From LZORAL124-50-18 sp051208045 (lineage in GTDB: Bacteria; Pseudomonadota; Gammaproteobacteria; Pseudomonadales; Oleiphilaceae): DNA of 64,000 bases. Positions within the stretch are counted from its first letter, which is position 1. The number at the start of each line of letters is the position of its first letter. Shown piece by piece: positions 17,121 through 26,654 of the stretch. Made by a program: the position numbers and the translations under genes. Where the stretch lies: positions 310,001 to 374,000 of the forward strand of contig JBPJFY010000003.1 in assembly GCA_051208045.1 (NCBI GenBank), in the 5' to 3' direction. The notes beneath the pieces were generated by a model. The model saw nothing but the letters and a program-made list of their open reading frames with translations, had not been told where the DNA came from and made no database searches.

Positions 17121-17154
17121 AAGCCACCGAACCTCTGGGTCGGTGGCTTTTTTG
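17121..17154 (+). terminator. Intrinsic terminator after the DUF2853 gene
   Basis: A 10-bp stem (arms AAGCCACCGA at 17121-17130 and TCGGTGGCTT at 17140-17149) is followed by TTTTTT. It abuts the end of the convergent gene at 17156 and can serve both. Confidence 0.9.
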
Positions 17155-17155
17155 T

Positions 17156-17425
17156 TTAAACCGCTCGCGCCACAGGCACCATGTTTTTAAAGGGTGCGGT
17201 AATGGCGTACTCTTCTTCCAGATAGTCCCGAATGTTTTCCGGGCAATTGATGTAAAAGAGCATGAAATCCCGCTTGGTCTGGATGTCATGCGAACGTGCA
17301 GAATGAATCAGTAACTCCACCACCTGCGCCTCATCGGTTAACCGAAACCGGAGTTGGCTTTTTTTCCTGGCATGGGAAGATAACTGCTTGAGATAATAGA
17401 TGGCAGTTTGATTGAATATCAGCAT
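17156..17425 (-). CDS. Small protein of unknown function, 89 aa
   Basis: The start at 17425 is chosen because GGAGG lies five or six bases upstream. The longer frame to 17449 would include that ribosome site as codons. The protein is soluble, mixed alpha/beta in look, with two Cys-free halves and a SRFRLTDEAQ-like pattern (LRFRLTDEAQVVELLIHSA). I do not recognise it. It could be a regulatory or adaptor protein. It is alone on its strand. Confidence 0.6.
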   Translation of the reverse strand: MLIFNQTAIYYLKQLSSHARKKSQLRFRLTDEAQVVELLIHSARSHDIQTKRDFMLFYINCPENIRDYLEEEYAITAPFKNMVPVARAV

Positions 17426-17639
17426 AAGGGCCTCCACAAGGCTGCACAAGATCTGCGGGTAGTTATCTCCCGAACACCAAATCCCTGCGACGTTATTATT
17501 ATTGTTCAGAGAGGTTGACCCTTCCCGGCCATAAATTCACTCCTCCCCTATGTAACAAATATAGCCGCACTCTTTCTGATAGCTCAACATCCAATAATAA
17601 AACAATACAATTATTTACAAACAGTAATATTTCAGCGCA

Positions 17640-18200
17640 TTACTGAGGATCGTCCTGTACGAGTTCCATTTTCAGTTTTTCCAGGAAGGGCTCAATATCC
17701 TTGATATCCTGCGGATCGGCTTTCGGTGCGGTCGGCATTTGCGCAGGCTGCATCATTTGCATCATGGCCTGCTTTTGTTCAGGCGTCAGATCCGGATTAG
17801 CCATCATCTGATTCATATGCGCCTGCATCTGTGACTGGTAGTCTGCCATGCCCGCCATCACCGTCGCCATCATGGCCTTGATGGTACGACTATAAACACC
17901 CGCCCACTCTTCCACCGACCCAAAGCCGTGCTTTTTCACGACGCTGGCAACATCGTCATACATACCTACCCGCTGCACAGCGGTAATGATTTTCTCTGGT
18001 GTGATGTTCAGGGAATCTGACGTATCGTCGGATGGTTCATCTTCATATAATTCTTTGCCGGTCGTGCGTTCCAGAGCTTGCAGCTCCTTGGCCGAGCTCA
18101 TGAGATTATTCAGCACGGTTTCTGTTAATCGGGGTTGTGCGCTCAAGGCATTCGCCCCCAATAACGCCAGCAATAGAACAAATTTCGCTAACACCTTCAT
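17640..18200 (-). CDS. Small secreted protein rich in Met and Gln, unknown function
   Basis: The 186-residue product has a clear Sec signal peptide (KVLAKFVLLLALLGANALSAQ, cut near residue 20). Residues about 105-150 are unusually rich in Met and Gln (QMQAHMNQMMANPD, QAMMQMMQPAQM), probably helical. The tail is acidic. The start at 18200 gives a signal peptide of normal length and has AGGT upstream; the frame extends to 18242 without support. Met-rich periplasmic stretches occur in metal (copper) handling proteins, but no Cys or His clusters accompany it here, so I leave the function open. Confidence 0.65.
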   Translation of the reverse strand: MKVLAKFVLLLALLGANALSAQPRLTETVLNNLMSSAKELQALERTTGKELYEDEPSDDTSDSLNITPEKIITAVQRVGMYDDVASVVKKHGFGSVEEWAGVYSRTIKAMMATVMAGMADYQSQMQAHMNQMMANPDLTPEQKQAMMQMMQPAQMPTAPKADPQDIKDIEPFLEKLKMELVQDDPQ

Positions 18201-18517
18201 ATTTTTATACCTGTTTTTAATTAAAAGCGGATAACTGAACAATTTTTCATCACAATTCAGCCAGCTTCTGTGGCTTCTTGAGTGTAATTGAAGCTTTCAA
18301 AGATAACCAAAGGAAATTCAAACGAAATGCCGCTGCGCAGGATAAACAGGCAATAATTAAGCACGAATCATTCTAAATGGCAGTTTTCAGGCGCACTATA
18401 CTGAGAAAGCATAGCAAGTTAACAGGTCTTTCATTTCGTTCTCTTGCTGAGAAGATACCCATTCATTCCAGTGTCGATGGATCGGCACTCTTTTTTCTTT
18501 TATCCCGTCAACACGCC

Positions 18518-19738
18518 CTAAACCAGCCACAGATCCAGCACCGGCAGGCCGATATCTTCTGCCATCGCCAGCTCCAGTGTGGAGATTGTACTGTCTTGTC
18601 CACGTTCTGGTTCCGGTGACATCAGGTAGCCATTAAAGGCAGATTCACTGAGGTGTACCACGGAAGCGCTATCCAGTGGAATTTCACCGCCATAAATCAC
18701 CTGGGCATGCTCGCCAATGAAGCGGTCTTGGGAGGAAACCAGTGTTTGGAACGTGGTGGTGTAGGAAGAGTTGGTCAGTAATGCGCTGAATCCCAACATA
18801 TGCCCGATTTCGTGGGTCATGACCGTTTGAAAGCTGAATTGATCGGCCGTTACCGAGCCGTCCGTTGAAAAGTCATAATACCCTTCCTGGCTCAGGAAAT
18901 ACGTCGATATCGTGATCTGGCCATCGAAATCCGTGCCATTTTCATCAATACCATGAATCAATTCATAGCCGACAATATCCTGCACCACGCTTTTGCCGTT
19001 AAATGTCTCGCCAATAGTCGTGCCAACAACAGATTTCGCCAGCGCCAGATCCGTCGTACTGTCGGTGGACACAACATTGATCTCAATACTCGCATCACGG
19101 TGGCCTGCAAGATACTGGTCCCACTCTGCCCAGGCACTACGAATGGCCGCTTCAATCTCGTTTTGATACTGACCCATCACGCCCGAGGTGTCCGAAAAGT
19201 GAATGGAAATGGGCGTCGTGGTGTTACTGACCACCTCCTGCGCGTATTGTTCCGCCTGTGTGACGCTTTCTGTGGTTTCTGTCACCTGGGTCAGTAATTT
19301 GCGGGCTGCAGGAATGTCGGCACTGGTGTATTCGAAAGCGGCGCTGGCCGCCTGGGCATTAAAACCATTCGCAACCAGGATTTTATTGGCGACGATCGTC
19401 TCATCCTCACCTTGTGCCCCCAGTGCAATGTCCATCGCTATGCGCGCCAGCGTGGATTGGCCAGAGGTGATTAAGTCCGCATACCAGGCCCGTCCTGCCG
19501 GATCGGCATCACGATTAAACAGTTGCTGATACAACCCGTCAATCAGTGCTTCGGTCGACAGCGTACCAAAGCCCGCCAGAAATTCGGGCGAGGTGCCGAA
19601 TGCAGATAACGCGCCATTCAGATCCGATGAGGCATCAAACACACCCGCCCAGTAATCGATACCGCCCTGATCGCCCGGACGACCGTAGTACGCAACATAC
19701 ATCAATTGAGTGAGGTCGATACTCGCCTGGCTTGCCAT
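18518..19738 (-). CDS. DUF4214-domain protein with zinc metallopeptidase motif
   Basis: The first 130 residues are a DUF4214 module (LTQLMYVAYYGRPGDQGGID near the start, LYQQLFNRDADPAGRAWY further on), found in many surface-layer and type I secreted proteins. The C-terminal half has HEIGHMLGF (about residues 303-311), the HExxHxxGF/H form of a metzincin-like zinc site. The Tyr/His third-ligand region cannot be confirmed by eye. There is no N-terminal signal peptide and no RTX nonapeptide repeat, so export, if it occurs, would rely on a C-terminal signal. CAGGAG precedes the ATG. I infer a secreted protease; the partner transporter is not in this window. The 317 bases between 18201 and 18517 show no gene. 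Confidence 0.72.
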   Translation of the reverse strand: MASQASIDLTQLMYVAYYGRPGDQGGIDYWAGVFDASSDLNGALSAFGTSPEFLAGFGTLSTEALIDGLYQQLFNRDADPAGRAWYADLITSGQSTLARIAMDIALGAQGEDETIVANKILVANGFNAQAASAAFEYTSADIPAARKLLTQVTETTESVTQAEQYAQEVVSNTTTPISIHFSDTSGVMGQYQNEIEAAIRSAWAEWDQYLAGHRDASIEINVVSTDSTTDLALAKSVVGTTIGETFNGKSVVQDIVGYELIHGIDENGTDFDGQITISTYFLSQEGYYDFSTDGSVTADQFSFQTVMTHEIGHMLGFSALLTNSSYTTTFQTLVSSQDRFIGEHAQVIYGGEIPLDSASVVHLSESAFNGYLMSPEPERGQDSTISTLELAMAEDIGLPVLDLWLV

Positions 19739-19824
19739 GGTCTCTCCTGGGGGTGGTACGATTGAATTCAGAACCCGGAGAGGGTATGCCTCAGAGGCTG
19801 ACTTTTCCAGCCCCCATGTGCGGC

Positions 19825-20997
19825 TCAGCGACCTGGTTCACATTTATCGCTGCCGGATCGAGCGGCCAACCACGCCGCGGTATCCGGCCAGATGTAGTGT
19901 GGCGCCTTACTGCCACCCAGAATACCCATATGCCCGCCGGGTACCGCTTTAACCGTCACATCGGTCGAGCTCAGGTGCTTCAACATCGCTGTGCTGCAAT
20001 CGTGGTTGACGATATTGTCCTGTTCACCGCAAATCAGCAGCACATTGGCGCGCACATTCTCCAAACCATGGCGTGGTGCCCGCTGTGGAAGTTTGCCATG
20101 TGCAAGGGTGTTCTCGACCCAGAGATACTGGATGACATCCTGAATGGTTGCGCCCGGATACGCCACCATATCATCCAGAAACGCGCCATTGGTGGCGTGA
20201 GAGATGACATATTCTTCGCGGTGCAGGTTCTTCAGTAAATCCCAGTAACCACGCGCGCTGTTCACAGGGTTCGTCAGTTTGAACGCCAAAGCATTGGCCC
20301 AACCCGGCGACCGCCACCAGCGCTTACGGGTATCATGCACTTTCCAGCCGGTTTTCTGTTCCAGCCAGGCCAGATTACGGGAAATTTTCTGGTATTGCTG
20401 CCCAAGCAGTCCATTGGCGTGATAATCGCAGGGCGCACCAACGAGCACCAGGTTTTCAATATCTTCGTCCCCGAGTGCGGTGTAACACAGGGAGAACAAG
20501 CCGCCCATGCTCCAGCCGTGGAGGGACAGCTTCTGGCTGCCACTGTGCGTTCGCACCTGCTGCAGTAGTTTGGGCATCCAGGTCTCGTAGTAGGCGGCCA
20601 GGTTGAAATGGTTGTGGCGTACGGCGGGCTTCCCCCAATCAATCATGTACAACTCAAACCCTTGCGCCCGCAAATATTTCACCAGTGAACGTTCCGGGAA
20701 CAAGTCATAGATAAACATATTCACTGCCAGGGGCGCGACCAACACCAACGGAATAGAATGTGTGTGCGGCCGCACCGGCACGGACTCCCCGGTCATTTCA
20801 ATTTCTGACGTCGACAGCGGGGGGTAGTAACGCAATCGAACGATGTCTTCCTGCCAAATCACCTCAAATGGTGTTTTCTCCGCCTGTACCAACGCACCGG
20901 CATTCATAAACCGTTGGCGCGCATTAATCACGGTAGACTGTATTTTGCCCAACGATTCTCTGGACCGAACGGCTGCGTTCTGGGTTGCCTGCAACAT
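19825..20997 (-). CDS. PHA-synthase-like alpha/beta hydrolase with Ser nucleophile box
   Basis: The 390-residue protein follows the PhaC layout: LVLVAPLAVNMFIYDLFPE (about 84-102), LYMIDWGKP (about 116), the nucleophile elbow GWSMGG (161-166), LICGEQDNIV and the His loop GGHMGILGG. True PHA synthases have Cys in the elbow (GxCxGG). Here it is Ser163, so polymerisation by the usual route is doubtful and an esterase, transacylase or depolymerase is possible. It is also shorter than class I/II synthases (about 560-590 aa), lacking most of the N-terminal domain. AAGGAG lies seven bases before the ATG. The gene is divergent from the LexA-regulated imuA. Confidence 0.82.
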   Translation of the reverse strand: MLQATQNAAVRSRESLGKIQSTVINARQRFMNAGALVQAEKTPFEVIWQEDIVRLRYYPPLSTSEIEMTGESVPVRPHTHSIPLVLVAPLAVNMFIYDLFPERSLVKYLRAQGFELYMIDWGKPAVRHNHFNLAAYYETWMPKLLQQVRTHSGSQKLSLHGWSMGGLFSLCYTALGDEDIENLVLVGAPCDYHANGLLGQQYQKISRNLAWLEQKTGWKVHDTRKRWWRSPGWANALAFKLTNPVNSARGYWDLLKNLHREEYVISHATNGAFLDDMVAYPGATIQDVIQYLWVENTLAHGKLPQRAPRHGLENVRANVLLICGEQDNIVNHDCSTAMLKHLSSTDVTVKAVPGGHMGILGGSKAPHYIWPDTAAWLAARSGSDKCEPGR

Positions 20998-21130
20998 CGT
21001 GACTCCTTTTGCTCACTGCTGAGTTTTTTCACTACTGACACAGGCTCCAGTCTAAAAAGTCTCAAAAGACAAGTCATTGGCCAGAAATGCCTTTTGCATC
21101 ACCTTTTCGATCACTCCCGGTTTCGTTATC

Positions 21131-21177
21131 TTGACAGGCGCGCATACGAACTCATAATATACTGTACATATATACAG
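21131..21177 (+). promoter_or_regulatory. LexA-regulated promoter of imuA-imuB-dnaE2
   Basis: TTGACA (21131-21136) and CATAAT (21153-21158) form a sigma-70 promoter with a 16-base spacer. Immediately downstream CTGTACATATATACAG (21162-21177) fits the gammaproteobacterial LexA consensus CTGT-N8-ACAG with an A/T-rich centre. LexA bound there would block transcription until DNA damage. Confidence 0.9.
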
Positions 21178-21204
21178 TTTTTTTGAAGGATACGAGTTTA
21201 CTCC

Positions 21205-22014
21205 ATGGCGAACCCTCACACTGAATCCACACTCAGCAAAACGAACCCGCTCAATGCGCTGCTGAATCAGTCTCGTGTGTGGCGTGGTAAAGCCGTCTCC
21301 CAACCGGGTACAGCAGTACATAGCAGTGGCTATCCGGGCATGGACGACCTGCTTCCCGGCGGCGGCTGGCCTGCCGGGGGGGTCGTGGAAGTGATCACTG
21401 CTTCGTTTGGTATTGGCGAGGTTCGCCTGCTCGTGCCCCTGATGCGCTCACTCTCGCAAGAACGGAAACAGTGGATACTGTGGGTCGCCCCACCTTTTCA
21501 GCCCTATGCACCCGCACTGGCCCAGCTGGGCATTCATATCGACCGGATAGTGGTTGTGCAAACACAGGACCCAAAAGAGCAGTTATGGGCGATGGAGCAA
21601 GCCTTGAAAAGTCAGGCCTGCTCACTGGTACTCGGCTGGCCCGGCAAGATGACCGCCCCCAACATCCGTCGATTACAACTACAGGCAACCCAGCACCAAA
21701 GCCTGTGCTTTTTGTTTTGCCCAAGCGAGCAGTTGCAACAGCCCTCCCCGGTCTCCATCAAGATGCATGTTCAGGCGGGCGTTCAGGCGACACGCCCAAC
21801 CTCGCCGGTTTCCGTGTCTCCCACACGAACGGATTGTGTTTCTGTGCAACTGTTGAAGCGCCGGGGCAGCTGGGCCATGCATCACCCCGCATTGATTCAG
21901 CTTGCACCTTACCATTTGCTGTTTTCAGAAGGCATCGCACAAACAGCCACTGCGCTTGACGATACTCAGCCTGAAGAGAGGGTGCCTGAGAACGTGATTA
22001 CCGGCCCGTGGTAG
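21205..22014 (+). CDS. imuA: ImuA, SOS mutasome RecA-like accessory protein
   Basis: A 269-residue RecA/SulA-related protein. Recognisable parts are the opening VHSSGYPGMDDLLPGGGWPAGG, typical of ImuA, and a RecA-like core with GIGEVRLLVPLM and WILWVAPPFQPYAPALAQLG. It acts with ImuB and DnaE2 in error-prone lesion bypass and in the bacterial mutasome modulates RecA or the polymerase complex. The LexA box 28 bases upstream and the order imuA-imuB-dnaE2 secure the call. The GAAGGA element is somewhat far from the ATG at 21205, but no closer in-frame start exists. ImuB begins 16 bases after its stop. Confidence 0.92.
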   Translation: MANPHTESTLSKTNPLNALLNQSRVWRGKAVSQPGTAVHSSGYPGMDDLLPGGGWPAGGVVEVITASFGIGEVRLLVPLMRSLSQERKQWILWVAPPFQPYAPALAQLGIHIDRIVVVQTQDPKEQLWAMEQALKSQACSLVLGWPGKMTAPNIRRLQLQATQHQSLCFLFCPSEQLQQPSPVSIKMHVQAGVQATRPTSPVSVSPTRTDCVSVQLLKRRGSWAMHHPALIQLAPYHLLFSEGIAQTATALDDTQPEERVPENVITGPW

Positions 22015-22030
22015 TGGCAGGTGCACGCCC

Positions 22031-23494
22031 ATGGCCACTCACACACCTCATCGCCCCGCATTATGGCTGTACTTGTGCTTTCATCAGCTCCCTGTCGATA
22101 TGTATCAGAGAGCGCTGGCGACACCACAGCCTATCGCTGTTTTATCCGCTCCGCCCGCACCACAGGTGCTGTGGGCAAACATGCTGGCTGAAGAAAAAGG
22201 GATACAGCCGGGCATGGCGCTGCATACCGCATTATGTCTTGCGGCGGATCTTCATTACACGAGCTATGAAGAAACACGGGTATGCGAACAATTGAAACAC
22301 TTGGCCCAGTGGGCCTACGCCTACTCTGCCACAATTGCATTATACCCGCCGGATGGGCTGCTCCTGGAAGTTGGCTCCATGACACGTTTATTTCGCGGAC
22401 TCAATCCTCTGGTCAGCCAGATGCAAGCCGACCTGGAACATCTGGGATTTAGTGTACACCTGGCGACCGGGCACACACCACTCGCTGCCCGGATTCTGGC
22501 CTGTGCCGCCATGGAATGCCTCAGCGAAGACCCGGAGCAGATTGCCCGGCAACTTTTATCCGTGGAACTCAGCCAATGCTTTTTGCCGGAAGGACAGGCA
22601 GCATTGTTAAATCGTATGGGTATCCACCAGCTGAAGCAGCTACAGGCAATCCCTGTGGCGGAGTTAGGCCAGCGCTTCGGGAAAGCCCTCTGTGATCATC
22701 TGGATCGCCTGTCGGGCGCGCTCGCCGCCCCCCAAACCCTGTATCAGCCGCCGGAGCACTTTGAACGTACCCTCAGCTTCATGCATGAAATCGAGCACAC
22801 CACCGGCTTATTATTTCCCATCAAGCGACAATTGGGCGAACTGGCGCTGTTTCTTCAGATGCGCGCACAGGCTACAGATCATATCGCGCTCACACTGCAA
22901 CACCGGGATGGCACCCAGACCCACCTTCTGGTGCGCAGTGCCGTAGCACAAACACAACCGGATGAACTGCTGAAGCTGACGACACTGAAGCTCGATACCC
23001 TGGTACTCCCTGCGCCAGTCACCGGATTAAGTTTCCGGGTGGATCACCTGCAAGCCTATCAACCCGATGCACGCGATTTGTTTGACACACCACAGCACCA
23101 GGAAGACGCCACCCAACTGATCAACCGCCTGACGGCCCGGCTCGGTACCACTGCCGTTTATCAGTCCAACTGGCAAGCCGACCACCGGCCGGAACAGGCG
23201 GGTACACTGCACCCCGTCTATCAACTCTCACGTATGGCTGCCCGACTCGCCTCTGCCTATCAGCCTCCGACTGCCATCGCACCATTACGACCGACATGGC
23301 TGTGTCCTGCCCCCTACCCCATACACAATACGCCGGTCACCATACTCAGTGGCCCGGAGCGCATTAACAGTGGATGGTGGAGCGAAAACAAAGTCACACG
23401 AGACTACTACATCGCCCGATTTACCCATGGCGGCGTCGGCTGGATTTTTCAGGACACCACCGGAGACTGGTTTTTACATGGCTGGTTTGGCTGA
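22031..23494 (+). CDS. imuB: ImuB, Y-family polymerase-like mutasome protein
   Basis: A 487-residue protein related to Y-family polymerases. The N-terminal LWLYLCFHQLPVDMYQRAL replaces the usual DxD metal-binding start, and the palm segment reads DGLLLEVGSMTRLF, without the catalytic acidic pair. This is the known feature of ImuB, which is catalytically inactive and links DnaE2 to the beta clamp. A helix-hairpin-helix region (LNRMGIHQLKQLQAIPVAEL) and the typical ImuB end (DWFLHGWFG) are present. Its last 17 bases overlap dnaE2. Regulation is from the shared LexA promoter. Confidence 0.92.
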   Translation: MATHTPHRPALWLYLCFHQLPVDMYQRALATPQPIAVLSAPPAPQVLWANMLAEEKGIQPGMALHTALCLAADLHYTSYEETRVCEQLKHLAQWAYAYSATIALYPPDGLLLEVGSMTRLFRGLNPLVSQMQADLEHLGFSVHLATGHTPLAARILACAAMECLSEDPEQIARQLLSVELSQCFLPEGQAALLNRMGIHQLKQLQAIPVAELGQRFGKALCDHLDRLSGALAAPQTLYQPPEHFERTLSFMHEIEHTTGLLFPIKRQLGELALFLQMRAQATDHIALTLQHRDGTQTHLLVRSAVAQTQPDELLKLTTLKLDTLVLPAPVTGLSFRVDHLQAYQPDARDLFDTPQHQEDATQLINRLTARLGTTAVYQSNWQADHRPEQAGTLHPVYQLSRMAARLASAYQPPTAIAPLRPTWLCPAPYPIHNTPVTILSGPERINSGWWSENKVTRDYYIARFTHGGVGWIFQDTTGDWFLHGWFG

Positions 23495-26400
23495 TTCCGA
23501 GGTCACCTACGCAGAGCTGCACTGCCTCACCAACTTCAGCTTTCTGCGTGGTGCCTCCCACCCCGAAGAGCTGGTCGCACAGGCAATCCAGCTGGGCTAC
23601 CGTGCGCTGGCGATCACCGATGAATGCTCCGTCTCCGGCGTAGTTCGCGCGTTCGTCGCAGCAAAAGACCGGCCTTTGCGCATCATTATTGGCAGTGAAT
23701 TTCATCTCTCCGATCCGGCGGTTCGACTTTTGTTGATCGCCAAAGGCCGAACCGGCTATGGCCAATTGTGCCAGGTGATTACCGATGCGCGTCGTCGCGC
23801 ACCCAAAGGCCAGTATACACTTCAGCTGAACCACCTTACGCCAGATCCGCTCTCGGACTGCCTGGCGATCTGGCTGCCTGACATGACAGACTACGATGGA
23901 CACGTCACCCCTGAGCACCCCCAAGCTCAGATTGGTCGAGCATTGAGCGAATGTTTCCCTGAGCGGCTTTGGATCGGCGCACAGCGTCAGTTAAACGGCT
24001 ACGACGAACAGGCCCGGCACCTGGCACAAACTCTGGCAGACCGCCTGCGCCTGCCCATCGTGGCGACTGGCGGCGTGTTAATGCATATACCCCAACGAAA
24101 AAAACTGCAGGATACGCTGACCGCCATTCGATTGAACACCACCGTGCAAAAAGCGGGCAAGGCTTTGCTCAGTAATCATGAACATTATCTGCGCCCGATC
24201 ACTAAACTCAAGAAACTGTTCCCCCGCCCCTGGCTCGCGGAGAGTGTAAAAATAGCCGATCTGTGTACGTTTTCACTCGGCACGCTGCGATATGAGTACC
24301 CCAGCGAACTGGTACCCGCAGGTATGCAGGCAGACACTTACCTCAAAATACTCGTCGACCAGGGCACGCAAAAACGCTACCCACAGGGGCAGCCACTGCC
24401 CATTCTTCGACAAATACGCCGCGAGCTGGACTTAATCAAAGCGCTGCAATACGCACACTACTTTCTGACCATCCATGACATTGTCCGGTTTGCCAAATCA
24501 CAAGGCATCCTCTGTCAGGGACGAGGCTCCGCCGCCAACTCGATTGTTTGTTATTGCCTGGGTATCACCGAGGTCGACCCGACTCAGGTGTCCTTGCTCT
24601 TCGAACGGTTTATTTCCAAAGAACGGGATGAACCACCGGATATCGACGTGGATTTTGAGCATGAACGCCGCGAAGAAGTCATTCAATACATCTATCAGAA
24701 ATACGGGCGGCACCGGGCGGCTCTTGCCGCCACAGTCATCACCTACCGCGGGAAAAGCGCCATCCGGGATGTCGGCAAAGCGCTGGGGCTGGACTTGAAC
24801 CACCTGGAGCACTTGATTGCCAGCATTGACTGGCGAGACAAAACCGAGCGTTGGCCCGAACAACTGAGCCAGCAGGGGGACACCCGGCATGCCACCGCCC
24901 GACAGCTCTCTGAACTGGTCAGCCAGATTCTGGGGTTTCCCAGGCACTTATCTCAGCACGTCGGCGGCTTTGTCATTTCTTCCGGCCCCATGAGTCAACT
25001 GGTGCCGATTGAAAATGCCGCCATGGCAGATCGCACCGTCATACAGTGGGACAAAGATGATCTGGAAGCTCTGGGCCTGTTGAAAGTGGATGTATTGGCG
25101 CTGGGCATGCTGAGTGCGATTCGTAAATGCCTGGCGATGCTGCGACAATCCCGGGGATTTCCCGCCAGCCTTGCCGACATTCCCAAAGAAGATCCGGCAG
25201 TCTATCAGATGCTGCAAAAAGCCGACAGTGTGGGTGTATTTCAGGTGGAATCCCGTGCGCAAACCAGCATGCTGCCACGGCTCAAACCGGCCAACTACTA
25301 TGATCTGGTTATCCAGGTGGCCATTGTGCGCCCCGGCCCCATTCAGGGAGACATGGTACACCCCTATCTGCGGCGGCGTAGTGGACAGGAAACCGTCAGC
25401 TATCCTAACAAAGAAATTCAGCAGGTGTTGGAGCGCACCCTGGGCGTACCCATCTTTCAGGAACAAGTGATTAAACTGGCCATGGTGGCAGCAGGGTTCA
25501 CCGCTGGTGAAGCTGACCAGCTGCGTAGGGCCATGGCCAGCTGGAAGCGAAACGGAAAGCTCAAACCCTTTCAGGATAAGCTGATTGAGGGCATGACAGC
25601 CAAGGGCCACAGCGCCGATTTTGCTGAACGCATCTGCCGTCAGATCAGTGGATTTGGCGAATATGGCTTTCCGGAATCCCATGCCGCCAGCTTTGCTTTG
25701 CTGGTGTACTTCTCCGCCTGGTTGAAATGTTATCACCCGGCAACCTTCTGCTGTGGCCTGCTCAACAGCCTGCCCATGGGGTTTTACTCCCCGGCACAGC
25801 TGATTCAGGATGCGCAACGCCATGCCATACCGATCCTGCCCATCAGCATCAATCACAGCATCTGGGATCATGAGCCCGCCTTCTTTGACACAGAGCAACA
25901 GCCTGCGATTCGCCTGGGGTTCCGTCTCGTACGCCAACTCAGCAAGCAAACCGCACTCAGGATTATCCAGCACCGCCCGGCTCAAGGGTATGACAGCATC
26001 CCGCAACTCCGCACGCGTGCAGGGCTCTCCTCGCACGAGCTGGAAATTCTGGCCAGTGCCGAGGCGCTGGCTGAGTTTTCAAACCACCGCTATCAGGCAC
26101 GCTGGCAAATCCGGGCGCAGCAGCCTGAGCGCCCGCTGTTGAAGGAGGCCGACCAAGATGCCCCCGCTTCTGCTCTCGACACCACCTACCTGCCCGCCCC
26201 CAGTGAAGCACAGGATATGCAGGAAGACTTTCTTTCGCAGGGACTCTCCATCGACAAACATCCCCTCGCGTTGCTGCGTAAAGCTCCCCCTCATGCGCAT
26301 CGATGGCTGCTGCAGTGCAAAACCACCGCACAACTCACCCGGATTCCGCATAAAAGCCTGGTGTCCGTTGCCGGACTGGTTACCGGCAGACAACGCCCGG

Positions 26401-26654
26401 GTTCCGCCTCTGGCGTTACATTTGTTACACTGGAGGACGAATTTGGCCATTGTAATGTGGTAGTCTGGCTGGCAACCGCCCGGGCGCAGCGCAAAGCACT
26501 GATCCAATCCAAGCTCTTGCAGGTAACAGGTATTCTGGAACGCGAAGACGAAGTCATTCACCTGATCGCAGGCCGACTGACCGATCGCACCGCAGAGCTG
26601 AAAAAACTTTATGGCTCAGGCGAGTTCAAGCTGAAAAGCCGGGACTTTCATTAA
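23478..26654 (+). CDS. dnaE2: DnaE2, error-prone DNA polymerase III alpha subunit
   Basis: A 1058-residue C-family polymerase. It has the N-terminal PHP domain (AELHCLTNFSFLRGASHPEE), the catalytic palm with PDIDVDFEHERREEVIQY (about residue 390), the RGKSA region, helix-hairpin-helix and a C-terminal OB-fold (VSVAGLVTGRQRPGSASGV). It is shorter than replicative DnaE (about 1160 aa) and lacks the C-terminal tau-binding part, as expected for DnaE2. It copies past lesions with ImuA/ImuB. The start ATG at 23478 lies inside the imuB end (17-base overlap); an in-frame upstream start at 23349 would overlap imuB much more and adds residues not seen in the family. The stop codon lies in a tandem repeat. 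Confidence 0.93.
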   Translation: MAGLADSEVTYAELHCLTNFSFLRGASHPEELVAQAIQLGYRALAITDECSVSGVVRAFVAAKDRPLRIIIGSEFHLSDPAVRLLLIAKGRTGYGQLCQVITDARRRAPKGQYTLQLNHLTPDPLSDCLAIWLPDMTDYDGHVTPEHPQAQIGRALSECFPERLWIGAQRQLNGYDEQARHLAQTLADRLRLPIVATGGVLMHIPQRKKLQDTLTAIRLNTTVQKAGKALLSNHEHYLRPITKLKKLFPRPWLAESVKIADLCTFSLGTLRYEYPSELVPAGMQADTYLKILVDQGTQKRYPQGQPLPILRQIRRELDLIKALQYAHYFLTIHDIVRFAKSQGILCQGRGSAANSIVCYCLGITEVDPTQVSLLFERFISKERDEPPDIDVDFEHERREEVIQYIYQKYGRHRAALAATVITYRGKSAIRDVGKALGLDLNHLEHLIASIDWRDKTERWPEQLSQQGDTRHATARQLSELVSQILGFPRHLSQHVGGFVISSGPMSQLVPIENAAMADRTVIQWDKDDLEALGLLKVDVLALGMLSAIRKCLAMLRQSRGFPASLADIPKEDPAVYQMLQKADSVGVFQVESRAQTSMLPRLKPANYYDLVIQVAIVRPGPIQGDMVHPYLRRRSGQETVSYPNKEIQQVLERTLGVPIFQEQVIKLAMVAAGFTAGEADQLRRAMASWKRNGKLKPFQDKLIEGMTAKGHSADFAERICRQISGFGEYGFPESHAASFALLVYFSAWLKCYHPATFCCGLLNSLPMGFYSPAQLIQDAQRHAIPILPISINHSIWDHEPAFFDTEQQPAIRLGFRLVRQLSKQTALRIIQHRPAQGYDSIPQLRTRAGLSSHELEILASAEALAEFSNHRYQARWQIRAQQPERPLLKEADQDAPASALDTTYLPAPSEAQDMQEDFLSQGLSIDKHPLALLRKAPPHAHRWLLQCKTTAQLTRIPHKSLVSVAGLVTGRQRPGSASGVTFVTLEDEFGHCNVVVWLATARAQRKALIQSKLLQVTGILEREDEVIHLIAGRLTDRTAELKKLYGSGEFKLKSRDFH

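Noticed and set aside
22031..23494. imuB as a damaged DNA polymerase gene
   Set aside because: Loss of catalytic acids is the normal state of ImuB proteins, and the frame is intact in the usual operon.
24948..26036. Long minus-strand open frame (362 codons) inside dnaE2
   Set aside because: It lies wholly within a clearly recognised gene in another frame and has no domain I recognise.
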